From Trebouxia sp. TZW2008 (lineage: Eukaryota; Chlorophyta; Trebouxiophyceae; Trebouxiales; Trebouxiaceae), in NCBI GenBank assembly GCA_002118135.1, contig BDIU01000192.1, positions 460,040 through 524,039 of the forward strand: DNA of 64,000 bases, read 5' to 3'. The translations under genes were made by a program, and so were the position numbers. The notes under the pieces were generated by a model. It made no database searches. It saw only the letters and a list, made by a program, of their open reading frames with translations, and was not told the DNA's origin. Shown piece by piece: positions 38,101 through 53,100 of this stretch. Positions within the stretch are counted from its first letter, which is position 1; each line of letters begins with the position of its first letter.

Positions 38101-41100
38101 TTGTATTTTAGATTTGGCAATGACTCTCACATTCCACCATGCCATTCCAGCTAGCAGACAATCATCACTGATACGTTTGACTTCAATCTGTCAGTGTACC
38201 GCAGGTTTGTGAGGCTGTGGGATTTCCAACAGCTGGCTGAAGCAGACTCTGGGGAGAACTCGCAGTACTTCTTCTTGCAGCCCTTGGAGGAGCTCTCTTT
38301 GGGTGCGGGGGTCAGGGTGAGGGGTCTAGTGTGGCAGACGGAGGGGCGCTGGCTGGTCAGTGATGAAGCGGGCAGTCTCATTCAGGTGATCATGTCTGCT
38401 TGCGAAGTTTTGGGCAGAATCTGTCGGGTCACTTCATGGCTTAAGTATGCACCTAGAGCAAGTGTGCTCAGCAGTACCATCAAACGGTCTAGTGTGGCAC
38501 GTAAGAGACGCTGACTGGTCAATGAAGAGGCTGGCAACCTCATTTAGGTGGTCATGTCTGCTCATGACATCTTCAGCAGAACCTTTAGGGTCACTTCACT
38601 GCTTGTGTATGCACCTAGAGGAAGGGTACCCAGCAGTGGGGTTGAGGGGTCTGGTGTGGCACACAAGAGGGGCGCTGACTGGTCAATGAAGAGGCTAGCA
38701 ATCTCGTTAGGTGAGCATCACTGAGCAGAAGCTGTTGCACAGCATGCCTGCTGGTCGTTGACAAGGATCAAAGCGTGATATTGGCACTGCCATAGCCATG
38801 AATCAGATGTCTTTAGGGGCGTGGGTAAGAGTGGGGGGTCTGGTACGGCAGACAGAGGGGCGCTGGCTCGTCAGTGATAAGCTGGCAGCCTCATTCAGGT
38901 GAGAAGCAAAACAGAAGCCTGTGACAGGAAAAAAACAGCGCATTGCTTTTTGCCCTGAAATGACTCTGCCAAGCAGCGCGCTGTTGAACGTGAATTTGTA
39001 TCAAGTCTCATCTTTTATGCCACAAGCAGCGCTGCCAGTTGCTGTCATCTCGCAAAGAGATGCAGACAAAGAGAGGGGAAGACACTTCTTAGGCCCTGCA
39101 GCAAATAAAGGCTTGAACAAGGCAGCATCTTCTTCTGCCTGCAGATGACACTGCCCAGCAGCGGGGCATTGAAGGAGGCGTGAATGCAACCCACACTATT
39201 GATTTGGTCATATTGCAAGCTCTGACATGTGAGTTGCAAGGGGCAGAGCTAGCACTGTCTTCACTTGACAGACCATTGAGAGGCTTTGCATCACATGACG
39301 TCATACAGACAAGCCAAACCCAGCGCACTGCTCTCTGCCTGCAGGTGACGCTGCCCAACAGCGGGCCCTTCAAAGCGGCTGGGCTGAATCCCCTGCTGTT
39401 ATGTATTTTCACTGCTAGCCTAGACACACTGCAAGGCAGGTAGGTATGGGATCATACCTAGCATCAGAGTCAGTTGGCAGCCCAGCCAAATACCACTAAC
39501 AGCCACAGTGTGATGCAGGCAAATGATCCAAAAAGCTTTCTCTCTTCATGCAGGTGACGCTGCCCAGCAGCGGGCCCCTGAAGGAGGCGCGCATACAGCG
39601 CCTGCTCACCTTTCATGCAGGCCCTATTGTAGGCCTGGCCGCCCACCCCCACAGCCACCTGGCCATTACTACTGGGGTTGATGGCTCGGTCAGACTGTAT
39701 GACTACAGGTGAGTCATGATAATGCTAACAGCAAGCATTGGCCCCGTTTCTAAACATGAACGCTGCTTTTTACTGAGCATGCATAAGTCCTGACACATAT
39801 GTCAATACACGTGCTTTCACTTGCCCTTGCTGTCCCCTTCTCAAGCCCGTGTGCAAAGTCCGTACATGCCCAAGAATGACACGCATAACCAAACTGCTGG
39901 GGCGGCTAGAGCTGTGAGATTGTGTGACTACATGTCACACCAGCAAGCATACGTCGCCAGCATTGCAGCGTAGATGCTATATGTGTGTAGCAAATGCTAG
40001 GGCTTGCTTGTGTCTGCATGAGCTTGTCTGTTGCCAGGTATTTGTCGTCCAACTTGCACGCACGATCCACGCATGCCCACAACAGTAGGCAGTCCCTGCA
40101 GCTGTCTTGCTGCATGCAAACGCAGACAGAAGGCAACAACAGGCTTGAATGGCTTTCAGGAAGTGGCATTTGCACTGTTACCTGCGTGTTACAAGTAATG
40201 AATGCACCCTGCTTCAGGCAGAAGAAGGAGCTTTACAAGGCAGCTTTCAGCACTGTAGCGCATGCAGCATTGCCCTGCGTACTGTGACTGGTTGCGCTCT
40301 GCTTCAGGCAGAAGAAGGAGCTGTATAAGGCAGCATTCAGCATTGTAGCGCATGCCATGCTGTACCTACCCACAGCCCTGGACAAAGCAGCACGGACCGT
40401 CCTTGTGGGTTTTGCAGACGGCACAGTTCGGGTCTTGCTGCTGTGCTCTGACGCTTGGAAGCTGATTGCCAGCTTCAAGCCCCACTCAGGCAAGCAAAGC
40501 GCTCCTCAGGGAAATGTGTCAACCCAGTGCCAAATTGTCTGTTGAATGGCAAGATATTGTTGTGTGGTGCATTGTTCCTGCTGCAGTTGCTGGCCGTGAG
40601 GCTTTTGGCAACACCTTTTGCTTGACTGCCAAAGCTGCATGGTATGTGGAAATTGCAGGCATGGTGTTGTGCTCAGCTAACAGGTTGACATGGACTCATG
40701 CAGATTCACTGACTCTTTTACCTTGCATAGCCTTTCACTGAGTCTAGGCTACTGTGCATTGACTCTAGTGGACTGTGTCCTGAAAAGCTGAGCACACGCA
40801 CACCAACAGATGCCGTCCCAATGATCTCCTGCAGGTCCAGTATCAGTCATCACCATGTCATCAGACTGCCGCCTGCTAGCAACAGCCAGCTAGGACATCA
40901 CAGTCTTCTTCTTCAAGTCTTGCCTGCTTGCAATCACATGCCGTTCCTAGTGCAGGTCCAGTATCAGTCATCACCATGTCACCAGACTGCGGCCTGTTAG
41001 CAACAGCCAGCCAGGATGGCACAGTCTTCTTCTTCAAGGTGGTCAGCTCTTCTGTATATGAGCCCATTGGCTTCTTCAGGCTGGAGCAAACTGCCATCTG

Positions 41101-44100
41101 TGCTGCTTGGGCGCCTGACTCCTCCAAGCTCCTCATTGGCTGCAGGTGTGCTGTCTGCTAATAGGGCTGATGTTTGTAAGCCTGTCATTTGCTGGAACCT
41201 GGGCCCATATGTGTAGGTTCCTGATGGTGTATGTAGGGATAAGGCATGACAGGGTTGTTGCTTTGGCCTATGCAGAGACCATTTTGCTTTGTGACGTGCA
41301 ACTTTGGTATGTGTTGCTTGTGTTGCTGTCTGGGTCAGAATTTCTCATTAGCTGTCAATATAATGCAAGGGATCATTCCAAGTTTGGCACCTCCTGATGC
41401 GCCAAGTGTTGCTTCTGCTTTCCTGCACAGCAATGTCTTTTGCCTAACACAGAGCCGTCTCACGTGTCCTTCATCACCACCACCACTCAAACTCTCAGAG
41501 CTGCAGAAGTCAACAATTTGCTGTGCAAGGTAGCTCACAGGATGCAGGTTTGCAAGTGCGCTGATGGTGAGCAGTCTGATGCTGTTGCTGTGTTCCATAC
41601 GCCTTTGCTGCTGCATATTGCAACAATTTCCATGCAAAGCTCTTGCACAACATCATGTGCTGGGTGCTTGCCTTGTCCTTCAACAAGCATGAAAAGGGCT
41701 TGACTGCACAATAGTCTGAAGTCCATACAGTCTTGTTATGCTGCACAGCAATGCACCACTGCATACAAATCTACCATCAAAAGCTCAAGATAACGAACCC
41801 CTCAGAAACATGCTACGCTTCACAAGCACTTGCAGCGGTTTCCCAAGACAGCAGCGATTGCCAAGCAAACCGCCTGTCCAAGAGAAGCGCTCAAGCACAC
41901 AACAGCATGTGTGCATGTGCAGTGAGGGTGCTATTGTGGAGGCAGATGTACCACAGCCAGACCCTGCCTCAGCTGACACTTTTGAGCTGCAAGTCACCCA
42001 GCGGCAGATGTCCCTAGCCCTACCAAAGCAGTCAGGTACGACCTTTTGACGCTCTCAAGGCTGCCAGAAGCCCGCAGCGCATTTGCAGGCTGCTATGTAC
42101 AGTTCTGCTAGCACAGCCATCAAATCCAGCTGAGGCCCCATATCTCATCCAAATGGCATGCAATTCATTGTCTTCCATTTTTTGTGTCAGAACATCCTGA
42201 TCATGGAAGCTGGGTCATACGCGCACTGTCAGGGTTCAGTCTTGTCTCACACACACTTGTCAATCAGGCTGTCAAGGGTGCAAGCCACGTGATTTGCATC
42301 AAAATCAGCCTGTGTGACAATCATCAAGAAGAAAACAAAATTCTTCGCTGTTTGCTCTATGATGAAAATCTGTGTTCTAGCAGGTTCACCAGCAGGAGAC
42401 AGTCAGCTGGACACCACTCAGCCTGGAGCAGAGGAGACAAACAAATGCCAACCAGTCTACACAGTGCAGTATTTGCCCAGCTCAGGTGAGAGACATGCTG
42501 TGGGCTCATGCATGCATGCGAGACAAGCCATTTGAATGGCCCTATCTGCCTGGCACAGTCTTTGTGTCTCCTCTCTGCCCCTCCTTGTCAAACTGCACAT
42601 GCTCCTCTCTGCACAAATGCTCTTCTGTGTTACCGGGAATGATAAACCTCTGGTTCACCAGTTGTCGTAGCAATGGCATAGCTGGGTAGCTATGTTTAGA
42701 TTAAACAGCAATGCCTATCAGCAATGCTGAAAGACATTGCTGATAGGCATGCTTTTGCTCTGCTGCCTTTTCTGTTCTGTGATCTCGGATCAATGGGAGC
42801 AACACCTTGGTTGTGCTGCACTGTACACGCCAAGCTCTACATCTATCTTCTGCTGTATAGCACACTGCCATCTAGCAGACATGGTCAGGTGCACATGGTG
42901 AGCACAGCCCTCAGATGACTGCTGAAAACCGTTAAGCAATTGTGATGCACAAAAGTTTTCTCAGGACACAGTCTGCTCAACTTGAAAACAACATCCATTT
43001 TGGCTTGCAAAGAAATCTTGTTTAGTCTGGCTACCTATGCGCAGATGGCAAAGCTGAGTTCCTGGCAACTGCTGGTGACTTGGCAAAAGGCCTTGCACTG
43101 AGATGCAGCATGCACTTCCTCAATTGCAGCACTCACCAACGCTGCCCTTCAAACGAAACAACATCAAATGTGGCTCGTTGTGCTGCAGATGGCAAAGGTG
43201 AGTTTCTGGCAACAGCTGGTGGCTTGGGAAAAGGCCTTGTACTGAGATGCAGCATGGAAGCCCAAGGGGCACTTGACGCTTTGCCCACCAACAATGCCGA
43301 CCTGACTGCCTTGAGGATGCGGCAAAGCGGGCGCTTGCTGGTGCAAGGCTTCAGCAACGGTGTACTGAGAGTGTCAGAGGCTCAGCGTGGCAGCAACAAT
43401 CCAACAGGTTTGTAACTTGAACTTCTTGGAACTACCCAGAGCAAAAGAATCCCCCATGAGATTGACACATTTACAAATCTGTAGCTTGTCTAAGTTTGCA
43501 AGTCATCACTGCAGAAGTGCCGTCTGTACATGTGCCCCGCAGTTGTGGTGTGGTTAGAATGTCAGTGGCTCAGCCTAGATGATGCAAACCAAAGGGCTTG
43601 CAGTTTCTCTTTGTGCTGTCCTTGTTGCTTTGACTTTACGGTCTGTTCAGAACTTTGGAGGCTCAGCCTAGTCTGCAATGTGACAGACCTGCAAAATCTC
43701 AATGATCACTGTGTATACAAGCGCCTCCGCAGGATGGCAGCGTCCATTGCTGCCGTCTGTACATGTGCTTTGCTTTGCAACAGTACAGCTTTGGCCCTCT
43801 GTTCTGAAAAAGCTCCGTCTTCTCTTTGGGGGCAATTCATTGTTTTGTATGCGCCTGGCAGGTTCTTACACCTCACTAGGCCTGTGATGATGATGACACC
43901 TCTGTCCTGTTGCTGAAAGCTGACTTGATGACTTGCAATGCTGATGAAGCATAGATGACATTGGTACACATCTAGCTGATCCCAATGAGCCTGCCCAGCA
44001 TGCGTATTCAATCAATGAGTGAACAAATGAGATGATGACCTGCAACATGCAGAGCTGTTGAAGGCTTCATTTTGGGAGGGTCAAGCACATGACTGCCAGA

Positions 44101-47100
44101 CAGGCAGAGTCACAGCAGTGGCCACTTCCTTTGATGACTCATACCTCCTGTCAGCTGCACAGGATGGCACCCTCTATGTTCACGTAAGCTCTGTTCTCAA
44201 GCTCAGCTAGGTGTACATGCACTTGTCACACTGTCTCGGTCATCTGTGTCATATATTCATTTAACACTGCTTGCTGAGCAGTGGTTTACTGACTATGCCT
44301 TTTAGATCCTACTGCCTTCAATGCAATGGGCCTGTGTGTTCACACCAGGAACAGCTGGTTCGGCCTTGCAAATTGTGTGCAGTCCATTGCATGTGAAGCT
44401 GTACTGATCACAATGATGAATGGGTCTGAGTGTACAAAAGGCAGCTTTGTTGATGCTGATTGTGCATGATAATGCAGCTGTGTCAACAACCACAGTCTAC
44501 AGCAGGCCGCACCTCACAAACCCATCGGCCTTGCTTGTCTCTCACATGGTGGATCTTGACATAACCAGTATTTGTAAAAGGCAAAAGGGTTGAGAGCAGC
44601 CTGCATCCAACACAGGCTGCATAGCAAGATACCTATGATCAACCAAGGCTAGCTCATCTGCAGGACGTGAGACTGCCGGGTATGTCAAGACAGGAGGGAC
44701 AGCCCCTAACAGCCCCAGCAGCTGCAGCAGAAGCCACACCAGAAGCTCCCCTAGCTTCAGGTACATCAGGACCTTGACAACACGTTTATCACTCTGCATG
44801 AGTACGCCAGGCTGCAAGAATACCAAAAGGCTTGTTAACATCTGCATTCACTTGATGATTGTATCATCACCGCAGCAGTCATCCACTGCCTTCTGCGCAC
44901 ATATTGTCCCACATAATTGTGTAATGTGCCGGTGCATCTGGCAAGTTGTTGTTCAGTTTCACACTGTGCAGCCAGATTGCTAAAGGGCCAGTGTCTTGTC
45001 ATGAACCCTTGACGCTACTGCACAAGATACGCTTGGTCAGCTCTGAGCCATCTGCTGCAGGTTGTTCTTGCCATGTCCTGAGTGTAGAGTTCAAGCTGTA
45101 TGCACACGCATGGACATGGCATGGAAACAATTGCAAACACAGCCACAAGGGTTGGCTCTAAGCTTTTGTAAGCATACAGGAGAAGGAAGCTTGGATACCA
45201 GGATGTATGCAGGCAATGATAGATGCCAAAATCATGCGCAAAAAGACAATTGGCGCGGTGGTACACAAGGCCAGATAGCCTCTGTAGCTGTTACTGCTGC
45301 CCAAGCTGTTGCATCAGGGCTAGCAGAACGCCGTCTGCAAGCTCTGAAAAGCAGGCGGCAGGTAGTGAAAGGTTGAGAATTGACTACCTGAACAGTACAC
45401 CAATCATGCAGGAGATGGGTATTCTCTGGAGGAAGCAAGAAATAAGAGGGAAGAGGACAAGCTGCAAGCAGCGGCTGATGCCAAGAAGCAAGGCGTGCGG
45501 GCATATGTCCAAGCGCTGCGCAAGTCAGCCTTCTTGACCTCTTACCGGCAAATTATCCTCATCTCAAGTTAGCCGTACCCACAGGTCCCATTGCAGTCAG
45601 AAAGTAATCGTTGGTTCTGAGCTGCACTGTCTTTACAACAACATTGTCCTGGCATCAAGTATCCTTATAAGGGGAACCTACTGTAGCTGCGCTTGTCCAG
45701 GCCTTCTGTACGCAGTGGCATGGAAGACTGAGTGTCAGTATGAACCACTTGTGCATGCGCCATTCAGAGACTTTGCTAGCCATACAAACCCCATGACCAA
45801 AATGCTAGACTCTGACGTTAAGGTGACAAGTGTTAGTGTGCACTCTTTTGCGCATGCACCATGCAGAGAATTTGCCAAGCTAGTTGAGCCAAGTTGCCAG
45901 ACTCTGACATAAGTACAACTAACACGACACTGCTTGATAGGGTGATGACCTCGTTTGTGACAAGCATTATGCAGATCTGGTGCATGCACTATGCAGGGAG
46001 TTTGTCAAGCAAGTTGAGGCAAATGCCGTGGCCAACTTCTCATACTTTAACACGGGCACAGCTAACACTGCTTGATAAGTTGGCGACTTCATTTGTGACA
46101 AGCATTATGCAAATGTGGTGCATGCACCATGCAGGGAGTTTGCCAAGCTAGTTGAGGCAAACGCTGTGGCCAAGTTGCCAGACTCTGACTTTGAGGTGGA
46201 CCCAGGACTGAGAGACATCATTGAAGCCCAAATAAAACAGGAAGAAGATGCTGTTCGCCAGGTTTCTGACTTCTCTTTTTGCATTTTCTTGTCCCTGCTA
46301 CTTCTGCACATCTGAGGCAGGCAGATGCCTGCTGAATGCCTGTCTTGCTGAATCTGGTGATTTGTCTGGTGTGCCAGTAGACGATCAGACTGTGCATGTC
46401 TAGCTAGTGATCTACTTTTTCACTTTGCTTATCTGCCTTACTGCCTGCCGATGTCCGACACATGCAGCCTGCCGCATATGCAGGTTCTGCTTTGAAGCCT
46501 GCCCACCTATCTGCCTGCATACTTGACCGCCTTTCTGCCAAACTGCTTGCCCTTGTTTGGCTGTGAGTGGGCTTGCATTTTGGTACACCAGCTGAACTTC
46601 TGCAGATCTATCTCATATGCGCTGTCCCAGCAAGACTTCTTGATGCACACGCTGATCAGCATTGGTAGGCAAAGCTTAGAGATCAGACCATGTTGGCAAA
46701 TGGCTAATGTATGCAGGAGCTGGCATGGGAAACAGAGAAGAAGCGGCTAGCAGTGGCCAAGCTGCGCAAGCACTTCCTAGACAACCTGGAGGTTGAGCAC
46801 ATTGTGCTACATGCTTTCAGGTATGTCTCAGAAACATCAGGTTGCATAATGCTTTCATGTGCATGATTGCTTAAGCCATTGATAGATCAACACGCAATTT
46901 TGTACAAGGTCACACAAAACACTGGGTCCACACCGCATGCATGGCAGCAAGGCAGCAAGTTGTTGACTTTGACCTCAAGTCTGCTCAGACAGATGCTACC
47001 TTGCCACATTGACCTGCCAGCTCGCCTGAGATGCCTGCTCAAAAGCTTGCACAATCATGCCAATTGCATGTGCAGCTGAGCCAATGCTATGGCGTCCGCA

Positions 47101-50100
47101 AAAGTGCCAAGGTGGTCAAAGCATATGGGACTGAAACAAGAATGCTTGCTCAATCACCACCCTTAGCTGTAGTACACACCATGAGCTGCCTTGACTTACA
47201 TTGTTGTACTCATGGATATTAACTTGAACCATACACTCATTGCCACTGCTTTGACGTTGCAGAAATGACAAGGAGGTGAGCAGCTTCAGGACTTGCCGCC
47301 TGCCAGCAGACATGCTGGAGGAGCTGCAGCGCCTTGCGCAAAAGGAGTCTGAGGCAACTGCGTCCAGAGCACCCAGTGGCACAGCCCCAGGTGTTTTTTC
47401 ATCTTCTACAGTACACACGAACTGTTGTGACTGGCTGTCTGCTGACATATTACAAGAAGCTGCAAAGCGTCAAGAACCTCACACTATGCGCCTCCAATGC
47501 ACCCAGTGGCGCAGCCTCAGGTCACATTTTGCCCTCTCTGTTGCGGCCATGCTCTGACCATCTTGATAGATTGAGCTGGCAAATTCACTGTTGTCTTCAC
47601 TCCCTCTCTGCTGCGCCTGCCTCACTTTCCTTCTGTCTATGTGTGATGCCTTCAGAGCATTTAACAAAGCAGTCTTGCAGCATCTGTCTAGCTGCTGCTT
47701 CTATTGTTTCCATTACTGCTCACTGTAGCACTCAATCTCAAGAGCAAATAGTGCCTCTTGTGCTTTTCACATGCGTGAGCTGTGTGGCTGCACAGAGCAT
47801 GATGGGCCACACAGAGTCTTTGGTGCAATTTCTGAAGGCTGTAGCAGCACAGCCTTTGCACAACAATCTTGCTTTGTGTCCCCTCTTCTTTTCTTTGTGA
47901 TGAGTCATGCTGACAGCCAGACATACAACACAAAACCACTTGTGCTTGAGCCACGCATGAGCTGTGTGCCTGCAAAGAGCATGATGGGTAAGACAGACCC
48001 CTTGAAGGCTGCTCAGCTCCAGGTTGGATGCCATTCTTGCCTTGTGTCCTGCTCTTCTGTCATGTGAGCTGTGTGGCTGCAGAGAGCGTGATGGGCAACA
48101 CACAGTCTCTTGCCCAGACCATGAAGACCACAACCACCATTGCACCTCAGGTCGCTCAAGAGGAGCATGCAGTCAGCAAGCAGGAGCAAAGGCAAGCTTT
48201 GCATGTCTTAAGACTATCATCAGAAGTCATGTCTTGCCTTGCAAGCTTACACGTGATAACAAAGAATATTGTATCAGATATTGCTTGTATTACCAGCAGT
48301 AGTACAAGCGCTATACAAAAGCAGTATACTGGACTGCTGAAAAGTACCTGCTGTTTTGCCTTCGTACTATGCACCTGAAGCCTGCCCATTCTCTAGCTGA
48401 ACGGCCACATGGTCAATATGATACCTGTGGTGAGCTTGCTCAACCACGACAAGCAAATAGCAATTCAAGCTCAAAGAAAGCACTGACCGTCAGCTTGGCG
48501 CTTCATGATTGTGATGCATGCTCTGCACAAACACCAGAGACCGTTCAATGTAGTTCAAATGGTATCCTGTGGATCCATGCTAACTCCCTACAAAATTGTT
48601 ACATTCAACGAGGACGTAGTAACAGTACAACATATCTGATGTGATGCATGCATTCACAGGAGGCTAGCAAGGAAGAGGAGGGAAGCAGAGCTGATAGCTT
48701 TTGATGCTACCAAGCCTGATGACAGCTTTGAATCAGCAGCAGACCTGCAAGCCATCAGGGACGCAGAGCGCAACATGGGCGATTTCAAACTCAAATCAGA
48801 TCCAGAATACATCCCACCACAGGTAAACCTTCTTACAGACGTGGTCATGACAACCATACTGAACAAAACGACAAAGTAGCACCTGGGACGCATGATGACA
48901 ACAATCATGATCATGTCGACGGTACCAGCCGTAACTGTGATAGCAATCATACTCACACACTCATGACAATGACGATGGCAACAATGCAATTGCTCATGCT
49001 CATGCTCATCACAAACAGTATGTCAGCAACAGTAGATCCATCCTTCAGCAAAAAGTGTCAGGTGAGCGTGGCACAGAATGGGTCTTGCCAGGCTGGCTTG
49101 TGCTGGGTACCATGGTGTGATGTGCAAACATTGTACGTTGATGGGCACACATGGCTTAGTGAATGCTAACATCTGGCAAGCAGTGTGTGTGTTGGTAGTA
49201 GACATGTTCAGGGGTGTCATGTCAAGTGCATACCCAAATTACTCTTGAAGTCATGCTTCAGAATCAGCGCAGCACAGTGGACAGCAAGCGGCGCCAGTCT
49301 ACTGCAACATTGTGCAGGTCTTGCAATGTCCACTGATGATATTTGCCTGAACCCTCATGGCAATGTCCACAATTCACCATTGCCTGATGAGCTATCTTTG
49401 CACCCTTCAGGACCAGCGAAGTACAGTGGACAGCAAACGACGTCAGATCTTGCTTCTGGATGAGGCTGTCTATAATGTCAAGATGGACTTCAACAAGCGC
49501 TTCCTGGCCTTGAGGGAAGTCAAGAGGAGGGTGTGTGAACAGGTGGAGGCCTGATCATCATACACTGCATGTTCACTTATTCCTCAACTGAGTGGGATGT
49601 GCTCTGTCTGGTGTATAGAGATCAGTACAATTCTGTGAACCCCAATCAGTGACTGTGTTGCCACAATGTTGCCATAAGCATGTTCAGGAGCATACAGCTG
49701 CAGCTCTATAAGGTTTGTTTGGTTGCTGCTTGCATTCCGACAAGGAGCCTGCTTGTGACTGTAGCAGCTGCCAGTCGTTTCAGAAGCTCACATCCCTGTA
49801 TTGCTTCTCAGCTTTGGGTTCCCATCCCACAGCTGCAAGCAAAGACAGACTTTTCACATGCCTCCTTTCCCAGCTGGCCCTCTCACCTGGACAGTTACAT
49901 AGACACTTCCTCATGTGTGATTTTTGCACAGCTGGCCCCCTGGTGTGGCTACAGGCTTGTATAGCTACCCCACCGCACCTGTACGCAGCTGCTCACATCA
50001 TTGTACTTCAGGACTTGCATTGCAACTTTCACCATGGCCGACAGCATGGCTTCTTCTACCATACTGAAAAGGGTGTGACCTGCTTCCTTTACTCCTGCTG

Positions 50101-53100
50101 AACAGATGACCAAGGTGCAAGGCCGATTGAGGCAGACTCTATCAGAGCTTGAGGCAGCCCACTGGCACTGTTGTCGACCCAGTGCTGCAGCCTGATGCAT
50201 GATGTTATGCAGCTGCTTTCCTTACTGTAGCTTCTTGTAGTTCTGCTGAACAGAAGACAGAGGTGCAAGGCTGTTTGATGCAGGCTCTATCAGACTTTGT
50301 GCAGCTGGTACTTGCACCCAACTGCTTCTATCACTCAGGGTGTTTTGCTGAACAGGTGACTGAGGTGCAAGGGCGACTGAGGCAGACTCTGACAGAGCTT
50401 GGGCAGCCCACTGCTGGTGTTATTGACCCAGTGCTGCAGCCTGATGAAGTGCCTGAAATGAGAGACCAGGTGAGCAATCACAGTCAATGCACTGCCGGTG
50501 CTTAAAGAATCTTCAAAGTCACAAGTTGTCAGGACTTGTCGTTGTCATCAACCAGTGCTGCAGCCTGACGTTCCTGATATGAGAGACCAGGTGAGAATTC
50601 ACAGTCTAGGCATCATGCGGTGTCCGCAGTTTATGAAGTCAGGAGTTGTCAGGACTTGTTGTCATTGACCCAGTGCTGCAGCTTGATGAAGTGCCTGAAA
50701 TTTGAGACCAGGTGAGAGACAGTTAAGGCACTGCAATTTTCAGGACTTTAGCCACACACAGCTGGCATTGATTGATATGTCACTCATAGGTTCTAGTATC
50801 ACTGGTGTACTACGACAACTAATAGAATGAATCTCCCTTGCTGGTAAGCACAGACTACCCTCCCTGGCTGTCTTCTTCTCTTGGTCACCATCACACTGCT
50901 GCTGCAGGTGACAGAGGAGCAGCTCCAGCAATACATGGCAGCCCAGTATCAAACTGGCAGCAAGCTTGCCAGCATAGCACCCGCCCAGCCCACCGCTCAG
51001 GTATCTCTCCTGGACAGCTGGCATTGCCGCAGAGGGCTCAGCATGCTCTTGTGTGTCTGTCAGTGTGTCCAAAGGGCTGGAAACAGCATTTTGTTGCATT
51101 CGTCCCACACTGTTTACAATTTTGCTCAGAGTTCAGTACTCGCTTAACAAGATGTCTGCTGTTGCAATGTGACATGACTTGCCAGCATTGTTTGACATCA
51201 ACCTTACAATGTCATACACAACTGCACTCGTGCTTTACCAGCACAGCTCCTGTTTGACCACACTCTGTGTAGCACATGCAAGACCTTGAATAACCATCTG
51301 TGACATGCCCTATCAGCTTTGCTCAATGCATCTGACGCATCTAGACAACATCTGTCTTCACCTGATAATGCTCTTGGCATAAATTGAGTCTGCGTCCGCC
51401 TGATCATGTTCTTGCCATCAATCTTGTTTGGACTGGATGTGCTCTTGATGCAGAAGCCTGGATCTAGTCAGCACGCGCAGGCTACTGCCAACTTCCCGGC
51501 AGCTCCACTATCTGAGCTGGAGCTTGCAGAGCAGACCTATAAGGTGTGGCGCTGCACTTTTTGAGGTTTTGCATCATGTCATGTATGCAAAACAGACCAG
51601 TCGAAGGAAGACAGCGCGCTCAGCACCTTGTAGAATAGTTGTTTGGAAAGACAGTTGTCATAAACATCAGTCTGCTTGCTGTCATGTTCCAGTATGCATG
51701 TGACAGCCTATCTGCATGAGGCCTCATCATGAAAATGCAGCTACAATGCTTGCACATTCTCATTGAAAGGAAGGCCTAAACTCCAGTTGGCAAGACTTGA
51801 CAATGTTGCAAAGGCAATTTGGCTTTAGATACAACATGAGTGATTGGCAGAATGAATCAAAGACAACTTGCCTTGTATTGATGCAGAACCATAAGCTGCA
51901 GTACAAGCAGAGCGTCTTGGAGAAGGAGATAACAGACATGCAGGAAGCCTTTGACAGCGCTTTGGGTGTGCTACGGAGGGAGAAGCTGCATCTGGAAGCA
52001 GATGTGAAAGCAGCTGAAATCAAGCGCCTCACCTACCAGCAAGAGTTGCAGCTGCTCAAGGTATTGATTGTCACTCCTGCATCTGTTTGACCCTTTCTTG
52101 GTTACAGAATCTCTAGTTGCATGTTTATGCATTTCTTTACCTGCATGTTGTTGCAGCTCATCCAGTTCTGGGTCTTTCACTCAGTTGCTCTCTCAGCTCA
52201 CTCTCTCGCTTGCTTGCTCATTCATTGAACCGACCACTCACTCGCTCAAGCACTCATGACCTCACCCACTCACCTCGCTCCCGCCTCACTGACCCATTCA
52301 AACTCAGAAGGGCGGGAGCAGGAGCTGACAGTCAAGTCATCAGCAAAGCACGCAGGGCATGAGCAAGAGGGCTCAATATGTATTTCTTGTTGTGCTTGGC
52401 TCAAGCTTACTGCTGTGCAGGACTCAGAAGGCCGGGAACAGGAGCTGACAGCCAAGACTTCAGCAAAGCATGCAGAGAACATCTACAGTGCAAGCAATTT
52501 TAGAAGTTTGTTGATTTCCTCGTGTCTCAGCTGCAGTGCTGTGCAGGACTCGGAAGGACGGGAACAGGAGTTGACAGCCAAGACATCAGCAAAGCATGCA
52601 GAGCAGGCTGAGCTTACAGGGCGAGTGGCTGAGTGCCAAGCTAAGATTGAGCTGAAGCTGCAGGACCTGCGAGCTGTGGCAGATGCCAAGCAGCAGGTCA
52701 GCACAGCATGCAAACATGTCATGTCTGGAGCATGCGTTCACTGAATGTGCGAGCCCTAAACCCTAGCCCCTAGCTTGTTCTATCAACAACATGCAGACAA
52801 CAACTTTCGTCAATGGCTGTTTGGACTGTTGGTTGAGCTTGCAGTCATTTGCCTTCTGGTTGGCAGGTTGTGAAGCAGTCTGATGAGCTGACACTTGCTG
52901 TTGCCTGAAGCCTGCTGTCAATCTTGCTCCTGTCGGCAGATTCTGAACCAGTCTGGCGAGCTGCTGTGTGTTGCAGCCTAGGTTGTTTCCCTGCTTGAAG
53001 CCTGCTACAGTAAACTCTGTTTGTAAGGACACTTGATGTAAGGACAATGTTGACGTAAGGACAACGCCATTGGTGACCAATCACTGCATTCTGACTGCAG

